Of a stretch of 64,000 nucleotides of DNA, positions 9,773 to 20,422 are shown piece after piece. The position numbers and the translations under genes are program-made. The number at the start of each line of letters is the position of its first letter. The stretch's first letter is position 1. The notes below the pieces were generated by a model. It did no database searches. It was not told where the DNA came from and saw only the letters and a program-made list of their open reading frames with translations. The stretch is from Lineus longissimus (taxonomy: Eukaryota > Nemertea > Pilidiophora > Heteronemertea > Lineidae): contig NC_088323.1 in assembly GCF_910592395.1 (NCBI RefSeq), positions 12,199,501 through 12,263,500 of the forward strand. Reading direction: 5' to 3'.

Positions 9773-10848
9773 GTAAGTACATAACTGTAAACCAGGAAAA
9801 TTTAACTTTAATTTTGCTGACACCAATTCCGAAGATGAAATAATCAAACGAGTCCATGCTACTACTAAGGTGCCTGGTGTAGTAACTGTGCTGACGATGT
9901 AGTTTTCAAGCGTCTGCTATTAGTATTATTATGAGGGTCAAGGTCATATTATAATCGAGCGCCCTGATTGGTTGGTTTTCTGACTTCGCGACGCTCAGAG
10001 TTGGATCATAGCTACAAAGAGAAAAGTCTTGGAAGAGAGAGGATCGCCTTTTTTCGGGATTCGAAAACGCCCTAAATTCGAGAACGTCATGCCAGGAGTA
10101 TAGAAGAACAAACCTGCTGTTTCCACAGACGGACGACCTAGAGAAGGAAGGAGTGAGCAGCTTGTATCCATCGTAAAAAATGAACTTTTGAATCCAATCA
10201 AAACATTCAAAGTTTGAAGGCGTGGCCGCCATTTTTGAAAACTCCGTCTTATCGTAAACTTTTGAAAATAGCTAAATAAGATCATAATTACTTGGCAGGG
10301 GATCCCTTATAACCTTAAAAACCTCTCTTCCGAACTTTGGCCAATTTTAACTGAATTTTATATGTAGACGTCCATGTTTTAAGGACTTTAGTTAGACAAT
10401 TATGTTGACTTGTTTAGTCTGTTAACATATTATTATTACATGGCGGATGCACACTGTATAGAACACCGTTTTCAGTTACATACTGTTTGTGTCGGAATTA
10501 GCCGGCAGCACAGTATTTAGTGCATTTCACACTGTGCATTAACCAGTTGAATACCGGCGACAGCAATAGTCGGTAGCTATTGAAGTCAAGTTTTTACCGC
10601 TGCACAGTTTTTCGGTCGCTGCCTAATTATTTTCTGTACATAATTAGGTATAGCCTATAGTTATTTGATCGGTGTATGGAGTTGATATGGGTTGTATGAA
10701 ATGGCATGAGAGCTTCTAGTTTGACCTAAAATGTATAGATGGCGAAACTTTTGATTATTTTTGGTGCTGAATCAGGAAGTCTCTGAGAAGCACATGGCGT
10801 GTATCGTGACTTTCTGGATCGTTTCTATTGTATTATTTTACGTTGAAT
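9773..10848. other. No gene seen; upstream of piggyBac
   Basis: Only short unrelated frames. A CCGCCATTTTT motif lies near 10228. Piggybac-type ends (TTAA next to a C-rich repeat) were searched for by eye upstream of 10849 and not found with confidence. Confidence 0.35.
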
Positions 10849-13164
10849 ATGAGCTGGTGGGCTAAGTTTGGGGTGGAGGAGGCCCTTTCTAGGATATTAG
10901 AGGACTCTCAAGACTATGACACTAGTGGTGAGGAGTGTCTTGATGGGGTCGATGACCTTGATGAAACTGATTTGGAGTTTCCAGCATCAATGGTTCAGGA
11001 TGATTTGAACGATGACCGGTGTGATAGAGACGCTGCTTGTGATGATGATAGCAGTGAAGAGGAGTGGGCCCCTGAAGACTTAGTTCCTTTAGCACATCTG
11101 AGGTCCACCCCAATTGCTGGTCCCACTCCCAGTACGTCCACTAAACGTACGCCTACCGATAGTCTTAGGCCCAGGGCCAGAGTTGCCCGCAAGATCATGC
11201 CTGCTGCCGTCGCTAGTACCAGTGCAGATTACAACCGTAGGCCCATGGACATCACTGATGATGACGATGATGATGATGATGATGCCGGTCCTGCTGATGA
11301 TGGGGATGATGCCGGTCCTGGTGATGACGGGCCTAATGATGGGGATGATGATGGATCTGATGACGGATCAGATGACGGATCTGGATCTGATGGTGGTGAC
11401 GATTGGGTCATGCCAGAGCTAAATTGGAGACCGGCGGCGATGGAACAACCAACTGTTCACCCATTTACTGGGGCAGCAGGTGTAACGGTCAACACTAAGG
11501 ATTTCAAACCTATTGACTATTTTGAGTTGTTTGTTGGGAACGACATGATAGACTACATCATCACCCAAACCAATCTTTTTGCAGACGAATATATTACTGC
11601 TCAAGGGGGGGGGGGGGTAGATAATCTGCCGAGGTATTCACATGTCCGGGAGTGGAGGCCTGTTGATAGGCTGGAAATGAGAAGGTTTCTGGGACTGACT
11701 TTGCTCATGGGCATCGTGAAGAAGCCTTGCATTCATTTGTATTGGTCAACAGATGGTCTGTACAGGACCCACATCTTTGGACAAGTCATGGGACGAAACA
11801 GGTATCAACTGATGTTGAAGTTCTTTCATTTGAATGAATCAGCCAATGAGCCAGATCGCATCGACAACAACCGAGATCGTCTGTACAAGTTGCGACCCCT
11901 TATTGATAAACTCTTCGATGTGTTCCAAAGAGTCTACCTACCAAATGAGAACATTTCCATCGATGAGTCCTTACTTCTTTGGAAGGGGAGATTGGTTTTC
12001 CGTCAGTACATTCCTCTGAAGCGTGCGCGTTTTGGAATCAAGATATACTTGCTGTGCGAGTCCTCAACTGGCTACACCTATCGCTTCCGTATTTACACAG
12101 GAAGGGAAGATCCTACTCGAGACCTGGCTAATGATCTACCTCCGCTAACAGCCAACTTCAGCAAAGCAGAAAAGATGGTGATCTACCTCTTGCTTCCCAT
12201 TCTTGATAAAGGCTACAAGCTTTATGTCGACAACTTCTACACAACACACAGATTGTTCTTGTACCTGTTTCACCGACTGACAAATGCCTGTGGAACTATT
12301 CGAAAGAACCAGGTTGACAGAGCCATACGAAATGTCAACATCCCAGCTGGGCAAATTAGAGGGTACCAGACTGGTAGGATGTTGCTCATCAAGTTTCATG
12401 ACAGAAAGGTGGTTCATGTCCTCACCACTATTCATACAGAAGAAACTGTTGCTGTGAGAGCAAGAGGCCAACGTCGGGATGAAGCGCCAAGACTGAGGAA
12501 GCCGAAGGCAGTAACAGATTACAATAAATTGATGGGAGGCGTTGATTTCCAAGATCAGATATCCTTTTCAAACAGTACCATACCAGCAACTTAGTAATGT
12601 TTGTTCCCTATCTCAATTTCTTATTTCAATTCTTTCTTTCCTTGACGAATGTGCACATTATCAAACCTTACAATGCTGCCCGAAAGACAGTCAAATGGTA
12701 CAAGAAGCTGGCGTTCCATCTCATCCAAGTTGCCCTTCTGAATGCCCATATTCTGTACAAGAAACAGGAAGGAAACCAAGCATTCCTAGCCTTCTCTCAT
12801 GAGGTAAGTTTATGTCTTCAAGGATGTTATAAAAAGGAATAATATTTATCACATTATGTCACATGTTTTTTACTTTTTTCCAGGTTATTGGGTCCCTTAT
12901 CTTCCCCAACCCAGACGATGCTGGGCAACTGTCAATGTCAACAGAGTTGAGACGATTGTAAGGCTGACAGAGCGCCACTTTCCATCCAGGAAACCGGACA
13001 GTGATACTTGGAAGAACCCAGTGGCAAGATGCAGAGTGTGCACAAAGAAAGGCGTCCGACGTGCGACAAAGTTCATCTGTGCGAAGTGTCCAAGCCAGCC
13101 CGGGTTGTGTATTACGCCATGCTTCGAACTCTGGCACACCAAACATGACTATGCTGCTGAGTAA
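10849..13164 (+). pseudogene. piggyBac transposase (PGBD-like), frame broken near C-terminus
   Basis: A DDD cut-and-paste transposase. From ATG 10849 the protein has an acidic N-terminal region with poly-Asp (about 11260-11400), then the DDE_Tnp_1_7 core: YSHVREWRPVDRLEMRRFLG, a first Asp in NENISIDESLLLW (about 11960), a second in YKLYVDNFYTTH (about 12220) and a third in DYNKLMGGVDFQDQ (about 12540). All three acids are present. The main frame stops at 12594. Conserved KPYNAARKTVKWYKK resumes at about 12664, runs to a donor at 12803/12804, and after an 80-bp intron continues from 12884. A further frame change near 12955 precedes RLTERHFPSRK and the C-terminal Cys-rich finger (CRVCTKKG, CPSQPGLCITPCFELWH). 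A 13-G run lies inside the CDS near 11605. The copy is probably inactive. Confidence 0.88.
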
Positions 13165-14389
13165 ATACTCTCTTGACTGTAAAACTTAGAGATCTAGAAC
13201 AGTTAGTTTCGCTGGCAAAGTGTGTTGTGGACTTGAAAAGGAAAAAAATCGGCTAAAATCTGGCCAAAAATCACTTATCAATAACCAATTAATCGCTAAT
13301 CAATAACCAATCAATCAGTATTCATGTTTATATCATCATGTTTATATCATTATGTTTGATCATATAGGCATATATGTTGAGTATCCTTGCTTCAAAAGTC
13401 CAAATTCAAAGGACAAAGGTTGATGTTATAGAACGTTGAAAATCTCGATAAGTAGTGTTTGATTATCGATCAATATCGATCAGCAACTGGTCATATATAA
13501 ATTTTTACTTGATCTACTGTTCACTGACAATAAAGAGAAGACATGTTTTGCAAAAAAATCTGTTTTTTTCCTGTCTATATAGAAAATCACAAAAATCAAT
13601 CACATCGATATTGGTGATTGATCACCAATTTACAGATATGAACTGGCAACCAATTCCAATCGATAGGCCTGTCGATTCCCTTCACGAAAATGTATAGTTT
13701 TTTGGGTGTATCACCAAAAACCTAATTGATATAATTTTTTGAAAATTGGTATCATAATTCTGAATAATTACTACAGGTAATGCGGTATAGACGCGTTCGA
13801 ACTGCACCTGTGTCTCACAACAGGTTGACCAGTCTCACCGAGCCAAAGGGTGTCGCCACTTGGGAGCTGTTATCGTCGAGCTACCCAGCTGTAGGGGGAT
13901 TACGTTTCATCTAGAAACGCCATGCATTTACAGATGTTTAGATAGATGTCGCAGTTATAGATGATACCTGTTGCAGTCTAGTCGTTTAGCCGGACGCCGT
14001 TCGTACCCCGTTATTGCCATAGTCAAGTCGTTGAGCCAGATGTCACTTGTAAATCCCCGTTAATACCATCAAACTAACGTAGATGTCGCCTGCTGTGCAT
14101 GTCGCCGCCCTAGATGTCACCTGCTGTTGGAGGTTGCTGCCATAGATGTTGCTGATCTGATGTGACGGGTGAGAAGCCAGACGTGGTCAGCTGAGTAAAC
14201 GTTGTGAGTTCACTATTATTCCAGTTTTGAACCTTTAGTTAGTTGGTCATACTGGTATATATATTTTAAGCATTTACTGCTGTAAACGCTTGTTAGTCAA
14301 TAGTAAATATCAATATAGTGCTAAATAGTTGAAAGCACTCTTAAGTCATTATATTTTAACGACTTTATAACATTGAACTGCCCCTTACG
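13165..14389. other. No gene; AT-rich then possible retroelement leader
   Basis: 13165-13780 is AT-rich, with a small duplication of AATCAATAACCAAT around 13270-13320 and several ATCGAT-rich words. 13790-14390 has degenerate TAGATGTCGCC/TAGATGTCACC repeats and a long AT-rich stretch; it may be an LTR or leader of the Gypsy fragment that follows, but no paired copy exists to prove it. Confidence 0.3.
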
Positions 14390-14519
14390 AGGAGAACCGA
14401 TGTCGACAACAGGATCATCGAGGACCGCCTGCTGAATGCAAGGGATCCAGATTCCAGTTTTCAAGAATACGTTAGCCTGCTGGTAAGATATACCTATTTA
14501 GAGTAGATATAGATACATA

Positions 14520-15205
14520 CAGTCGCTAATCGTCGGTACAGTAACTGTGACAATTAATCGTCAGCGATTGAAAGTCGTTCCTGATACTGGTTCAGAAAAT
14601 ACGATAATTTCAACTGAACTTTACAACAAACTTTTTCGATGATACTTGCTTTATACTACAAAGAAAAAGATTATGGCGTACGCACAGAAGGAACCTCTGA
14701 AATGCCGTGGTTTCTTTACTGCTAACATTGGTTGGAACCGCAACATTGTGAAGACTAAGGTCTACGTTATAGATGGTGATGCAGAATCCCTTCTTGGGAA
14801 AACCGCCTGTTTTAACCTGGGAGTCATCACTCAGATGCCAGATGTGGAACACATTAAGAAGATATCTGATGATGAAAGACTTTCAAATTTAATTGAAGAA
14901 TATGAAGATGTCTTCCACGGGATAGGAACGATTGCGAATTACGTTCACAAGGTAACAGTCAATCCTACTGTCACACCTGTTGCGCAAAACTTACACTAGA
15001 AACCATATGCTGTAGTGGATGCTCAGAATATTGAACTGGACAAACTTCTTGACATGGATATTGTTGAACCGATAGACGAAGGTACACCTTGGGTGTCGAA
15101 TATTATCGCTGTTCCTAAAAAGGATTCCAAAGAGATCCGTTTATGTGTTGACCTGCGAGAGGTTAACAAAGCCGTCATACGCGCACGGTGGTTCAAATCA
15201 CCAAA
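14520..15205 (+). pseudogene. Ty3/Gypsy pol fragment: protease and RT start
   Basis: A plus-strand frame around 14540 reads VVPDTGSENTIIST, the retropepsin active site D-T-G, followed by an in-frame TGA at 14640. The frame continues through VYVIDGDAESLLGKTA (the flap-to-C-terminal part) to a stop at 14997, and a further segment (15015-15200) has DMDIVEPIDEGTPWVSNIIA and RLCVDLREVNKAVIR, the first motifs of a Gypsy reverse transcriptase. Sequence similarity to pol then ends abruptly near 15190. It is a truncated, disabled remnant. Confidence 0.8.
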
Positions 15206-15221
15206 AAATTGTGTGTTTTAG

Positions 15222-15818
15222 TTTTCTAGGCCACAGCAGTGATAATCATCAGCGGAAATGGAGTCACTGTCATCTCCTTGGCAATACCTTTGTTTCAAAA
15301 TGGCGGCCATGAATAGAATAGTGTGAGGTCTGCAACTTCTAATGACTAATAAATGTCTGTCTCTAAGTGAACTTTGTGTTTTCTTGTTTACTGCTTCCCG
15401 TATCACATATCTGATCATTAAAGTCAGATTCTTTTCTTGCTTCTCATTCTTAAAAGTGGTTTACACGTGGCATGACTGTAGCATTGGATTATGTGTGGTT
15501 TCCTCATGAAAGTGGATAATCTAGCGTAGAATTGTGGGGTGTTCTCTGGTTCTGACCTCAAATTTCGGAATTATTATATCAGCATTAGTCTGTTAGGATT
15601 TGGATATTTCATGAATTCAAGGTTATTTTGAACACCCATTGTCAAGGTACCCGTGAGTAGATTTTTCACTATGCTTGTAAATTTTGTGTCTTTTCCTTTT
15701 CTTTAAGCTTGATTTCATGTTGGTATGTTTTCTTTTTGTTGTTTTATTGTTTGTAGCATGCATTATTTTGATATCATTGCATTGTATTGTAATATGTCAT
15801 TTTAACCTCTTTTTCACC
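15222..15818. other. No gene seen
   Basis: A T-rich spacer between the Gypsy fragment and the RAG1-like segment. An AAAATGGCGGCCATG word at 15297-15311 matches the YY1 core. No repeat pairing or coding domain was identified. Confidence 0.35.
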
Positions 15819-16401
15819 ATGCACGATCAAATTACTCATGTGAACAATATTAATAGGGTGTGCAGAATATGTATGAGACCAGCACAATCACCAAGTCAAG
15901 CTCAGAAAAGAAAGTCACCTTTTTTGTGCAAAAACTATGTAGAAGGGATTTTTCTTCCACCTGGTGCTTAGATATTCGGTGTGACGTTGCAGGGCAACAC
16001 CCAGATAAATTGTGCATGCTGTGCTATATCTTCATGATGAAATATTCACCAGATTCATCTGTAGTTGCAGAGCAGAGAGTCTTGGCTGCTGATAATGAGC
16101 GGTTATTCACTCCATTCCTTCCAACTGAGGAGTCATGTAAAGTCTGTGCCAAGTTGCTATTTATAAAAGGGGTGGGTGTAATGCGAGAGAAAAAAAGAAA
16201 GCAGGGCGACCCAGTAAGAAGAAACTAGACTTTGTTCTAGAAGATGCAGCAGATGGTATTTTTCAGCATTTATTTCCAGCTCATGAACAACGTATTCCCC
16301 TGTTAGGTGAATACGAAATTGTCGGTTTATCAGAGGAATTAAGTTCTACTTTTATTTGCTGTGTGTGTTCGAACATATATCATCCCCCCAGTCAGTCATA
16401 A
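15819..16401 (+). pseudogene. RAG1 N-terminal-like zinc region, frame broken
   Basis: Three overlapping plus frames give one protein-like series. First, from ATG 15819: INRVCRICMRPAQ then KRKSPFLCKNYVEGIF. Second, from about 15968: LDIRCDVAGQHPDKLCMLC, IFMMKYSPDSS, then PTEESCKVCAKL. Third, from about 16200: KAGRPSKKKLDFVLEDA, then GLSEELSSTFICCVCSNIY, ending TAA at 16399. The spacing C-x2-C, D-V-x4-H-P-x3-C-x2-C, C-x2-C and a final RING-like C-x2-C follows the N-terminal zinc-binding region of RAG1. RAG1 N-terminal-like elements (N-RAG-TP type) are known from molluscs and other invertebrates. Two frame changes (about 15965 and an A-rich run at about 16192) and a truncated RING show decay. 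No RAG1 core is visible nearby. Confidence 0.65.
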
Positions 16402-16617
16402 CCCCATGCCAGCATGTATTTTGTTCATCTTTTTAAGCATTTTGTTTTGCAATGCAAGGCTCAATACAATCAGTTGCCCTGATTGTAAAAGTAAAATTAG
16501 TTTCTGTGATATTAGGTTCCTGAAAGGTTTAGGAAACAGGTATTGCACTTGAAAGTATAATGAAAACTCTGTGGTGTTCAAAATAACCTGAATCATATTC
16601 AAAAACATGACATTCCC

Positions 16618-18200
16618 GAACCTGACATGCCAGACCCACAAGAACCTGACATGCCAGAACCACAAGTACAACCTGACATGCCAGAACCACAAGTACAACC
16701 TGACATGCCAGAACCACAAGTACAAGAACCTGACATGCCAGAACCACAAGAACCTGACATGCCAGAACCACAAGTACAACCTGACATGCCAGAACCACAA
16801 GTACAAGAACCTGACATGCCAGAACCACAAGAACCTGACATGCCAGAACCACAAGTACAACCTGACATGCCAGAACCACAAGTACAAGAACCTGACATGC
16901 CAGACCCACAAGAACCTGACATGCCAGAACCACAAGTACAACCTGACATGCCAGAACCACAAGTACAACCTGACATGCCAGAACCACAAGTACAACCTGA
17001 CATGCCAGAACCACAAGTACAAGAACCTGACATGCCAGACCCACAAGAACCTGACATGCCAGAACCACAAGTACAACCTGACATGCCAGAACCACAAGTA
17101 CAACCTGACATGCCAGAACCACAAGTACAAGAACCTGACATGCCAGAACCACAAGTACAACCTGACATGCCAGAACCACAAGCACAACCTGACATGCCAG
17201 AACCACAAGTACAAGAACCTGACATGCCAGAACCACAAGAACCTGACATGCCAGAACCACAAGTACAACCTGACATGCCAGAACCACAAGTACAAGAACC
17301 TGACATGCCAGAACCACAAGCACAACCTGACATGCCAGAACCACAAGTACAAGAACCTGACATGCCAGAACCACAAGTACAACCTGACATGCCAGAACCA
17401 CAAGTACAACCTGACATGCCAGAACCACAAGCACAAGAACCTGACATGCCAGAACCACAAGTACAAGAACCTGACATGCCAGAACCACAAGCACAACCTG
17501 ACATGCCAGACCCACAAGTACAACCTGACATGCCAGAACCACAAGTACAACCTGACATGCCAGAACCACAAGTACAACCTGACATGCCAGAACCACAAGT
17601 ACAAGAACCTGACATGCCAGAACCACAAGTACAACCTGACATGCCAGAACCACAAGTACAAGAACCTGACATGCCAGAGCCCCAGTACAACCTGACATGC
17701 CAGAACCACAAGTACAACCTGACATGCCAGAACCACAAGTACAAGAACCTGACATGCCAGAACCACAAGTACAACCTGACATGCCAGAACCACAAGTACA
17801 ACCTGACATGCCAGAACCACAAGCACAAGAACCTGACATGCCAGAACCACAAGTACAAGAACCTGACATGCCAGAACCACAAGTACAAGAACCTGACATG
17901 CAAGAACCACAAGCACAACCTGACATGCCAGAACCACAAGTACAAGAACCTGACATGCCAGAGCCCCAGTACAACCTGACATGCCAGAACCATAAGTACA
18001 ACCTGACATGCCAGAACCACAAGTACAAGAACCTGACATGCCAGAACCACAAGTACAAGAACCTGACATGCCAGAACCACAAGCACAACTTGACATGCCA
18101 GAACCACAAGTACAAGAACCTGATTTGCCAGAACCACAAGTACAACCTGACATGGCAGAACGACAAGTACAACCTGACATGCCAGAACCACACACTCCTG
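16618..18200 (+). repeat. 24/27/30-bp minisatellite encoding PDMPEPQVQ
   Basis: Roughly 55-60 copies of CCTGACATGCCAGAACCACA with endings AGTACAA, AGAA or AGTACAAGAA give units of 27, 24 and 30 bp. All are multiples of three, and no stop occurs in most readings, so several frames on both strands stay open for more than 1 kb. Two copies near 17680 and 17960 share the same variant, GAGCCCCAGTACAACC, which is one base shorter and shifts the PEPQ frame. The larger block containing it was therefore duplicated. Confidence 0.95.
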
Positions 18201-18541
18201 TCATGGCAGAACCACAACCCAGAATAGCATTCCTCCATGGACAAGCAAAGACAACACCACTAGGTCCGGAGGAAGAACGCCTGTTGACTAGCCTTGTCCG
18301 CAGGAAATTCCAGTCATCTGCCAACAAGAAATTTCTAGTGTGTAAAACTGGAGGCCAGGTATGTATAATTCCTTTTTGTTCATGAAAATGTTATTTCAAA
18401 TTTTCTCAAGTACCCAATTCAGTCTGTTGATTTGAAACTCTGCGAGTACCATCAGGCAAATACTATTTACAAATTGATTTATCCTGATTACAGCCGATGT
18501 GTTTTAACAAACACATCAAACCTCGCAAGCCAACTGACAAG
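16627..18541 (+). CDS. Repeat protein with conserved tail exon (function unknown)
   Basis: The PDMPEPQVQ frame opens at 16627 and runs to the first one-base-short unit (about 17685); the same peptide then continues in a second frame and, after about 17965, in a third. The third leads into a non-repetitive segment (PRIAFLHGQAKTTPLGPEEE, then SLVRRKFQSSANKKF, LVCKTGGQ) that ends at a good donor, GGCCAG|GTATGT, at 18358. An in-phase 48-base exon, 18494-18541 (PMCFNKHIKPRKPTDK), is bounded by TTACAG and GTATCT. The tail therefore looks like genuine exons. The repeat part is either frame-shifted or translated differently. Because it lies just downstream of the RAG1-like remnant it may be part of the same element; that is inference. 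No known domain was recognised. Confidence 0.4.
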
Positions 18542-18673
18542 GTATCTTCTACACTACTAAATCTAAATCTATAGACTTCCAAGGAAAGCAGTATGCCTCA
18601 TCTTCTCGTTGCCTGGAGCATTGAATGCCCTCCCATAGTTATAGAATAACCAATGCGACTTCTAGACTTCTAG

Positions 18674-18775
18674 ACTATGCCGATGGGTGGGGTCACGGTA
18701 CTCCTTGCCGGTGACTTTAGACAGACTCTACCAAGTATTCTGTTCCATCAATCAGAAAAACAACTGCATGTATAA
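18674..18775 (+). pseudogene. Helitron (PIF1-like) helicase scrap
   Basis: A 33-codon frame reads PMGGVTVLLAGDFRQTLPSI before a stop. LLAGDFRQTLP is the Walker B-containing motif typical of Helitron helicases. No other helicase or Rep motif was found around it, so it is a tiny remnant. Confidence 0.6.
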
Positions 18776-20268
18776 AAACTTTAAATAAATATCTTTCTAT
18801 TGATACCAAATGTGCAGAAATGATAAATGCAAGACCCATCATAAATCAGACTGGAAAAACAATCTTTTACGCTGTTCTGCCTGCATTACACGTTATTAAA
18901 ACAATGCGTCACCAATCAGCTGATCGGTAAAAACGATGGCTCTGTAAAAAAAGCGAAGTGCTCTCTTGGAGTTGTGGCTAGGAAAATTATCATTTACCAT
19001 GTTCAGGAGTGTCCAACACTGGTCATTTTCATACCCATTTGTCTAGGGGTATTTTCGTGAAATTCAGCTCAAAATACATAAAAAGTTTGTCTTCCAACTT
19101 TCAAAGTAAATTTCGACCAGATCCTCTCAATAAAACCCAGGGAAACGTAGTACCACAATAAAGGTCATGACAACTACTTTCAAATGAAACCCATTTGAAT
19201 ACAGCACACGATATTCCAAGAAAGCGCCAGACATTTGAAACTGAGGTAACATCTTATCTGCGCATGTGCCGACAGTGCGAAAAACAAGCCATCATGGCAG
19301 CGCCCAGCGTTGACACAGACCCAACTTTTTCTGCTTTTCCAGTGGCAATAACTCAAGAATTAGGTGAGCAAAGACATTATCCTGAGGTAGTATCAATAAA
19401 TAAAGACGTAATAAATAGTTTATGGCCCGTCTGGTGGAGTATATCGCCTTTGATTAGACATTCGTGATGTTTATGGAGGTCACCAGATACTGTTTTTCTC
19501 GTCGGCCTCATTAAAAAACGATCCTGACAGGCCAATTTTAGTAATCTCCTGTCATCACTTTTCTAATTATTTCAGCACCATGTTCTGAGAGTATTTAGGC
19601 CTAGAACGAAAGATGAGCATGTATTCTCTGAAGTACTTTTGTTTTTGACGCAATAAAAATGTTTGAAAGCAGTATAAAAGGGATTTTTTAAAAGTATGTC
19701 ACAGTGACCTAGATTTAAGCAGATGCATAAATTATGCATGACGCAGTGATGACGCGTTGTAAGTGGTCACGTGACTGGATTCTAGCCTCTGATTGGTGGG
19801 CGATTCATGGTGCTTTGTAAACAAAAGCACATGGCTGGACTTCTTCCATTCTTTTTAATTTGGCACAGGGAAATCATGAATAAATCAAGTCAACAAATAA
19901 TAAATTTGATATTTATCACAAAAGATAATATACACAGTGTCAATTTACGGTCACACTACAGATGTTTCTTGATAAAATTACATTTAGAATCTTAATACAT
20001 GCAGGCCCCGATGAAATGAGATGGACAGTCACAGTGGTTTAGCCGAATACTAAATCATACTTTCTTTTTTACAACTGATGAACAGTATGTTCCGTGATCT
20101 TATGTTTATACTTAGCACACTGTAGTTAGTCACATCATTAGTAGATGGCACCACCAACCTGTATCCTTTGTCTTTACAATATGGCTGATTAGTTAAGAGC
20201 ACTGTATTCTACATCCGCTTTCATTGTCAAGTTTATGACCTCCAATCAAGAGACAATCACACGAAACA
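18776..20268. other. No confident gene; possible first exon and LTR end
   Basis: An ATG at about 19293 in good context begins MAAPSVDTDPTFSAF and runs to a GTGAGC donor near 19365. It could be a first exon, but nothing downstream supports it. From about 20125 (TGTAGTTAGTCACATC) to 20268 (ending ACA) the sequence could be the short 5' LTR of the Gypsy element. No second LTR exists in the window to test this. Confidence 0.3.
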
Positions 20269-20280
20269 TGGTGGCAGCGG
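20269..20280 (+). other. Primer-binding-site-like TGGTGGCAGCGG
   Basis: TGGTGGCAGCGG follows ACA directly and lies about 150 bp upstream of the gag ATG. This is where a Ty3/Gypsy element places the site that primes minus-strand synthesis. The cognate tRNA was not determined. Confidence 0.45.
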
Positions 20281-20422
20281 TAAAACATATTGCAAAGACC
20301 CATGAGCTCTAAGATTCGTGCTTAAAAGTGACTTTCTGCTGTGAAAACTGACTCTGAGTGGTGACCCACTTCTCAGATCCGCCCCCTAGTACATCTGTCT
20401 GTGCATTAATATTGTATATATA

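Noticed and set aside
11229-11422. Met-rich and Ser/Pro-rich frames opposite or beside the piggyBac poly-Asp region
   Set aside because: Shadows of the GATGAT-rich coding sequence of the transposase.
16618-18200. CRISPR-like array
   Set aside because: Units are contiguous with no spacers and the genome is eukaryotic; it is a coding minisatellite.
16396-18327. Very long minus-strand open frames (530-643 codons) over the PEPQ repeat
   Set aside because: They are by-products of a stop-free repeat whose units are multiples of three. The plus strand carries the coding-like flanks and splice sites.
19195-19467. Small plus frame as a gene
   Set aside because: No domain, no confirmed downstream exon; kept only as a possible first exon in the region note.
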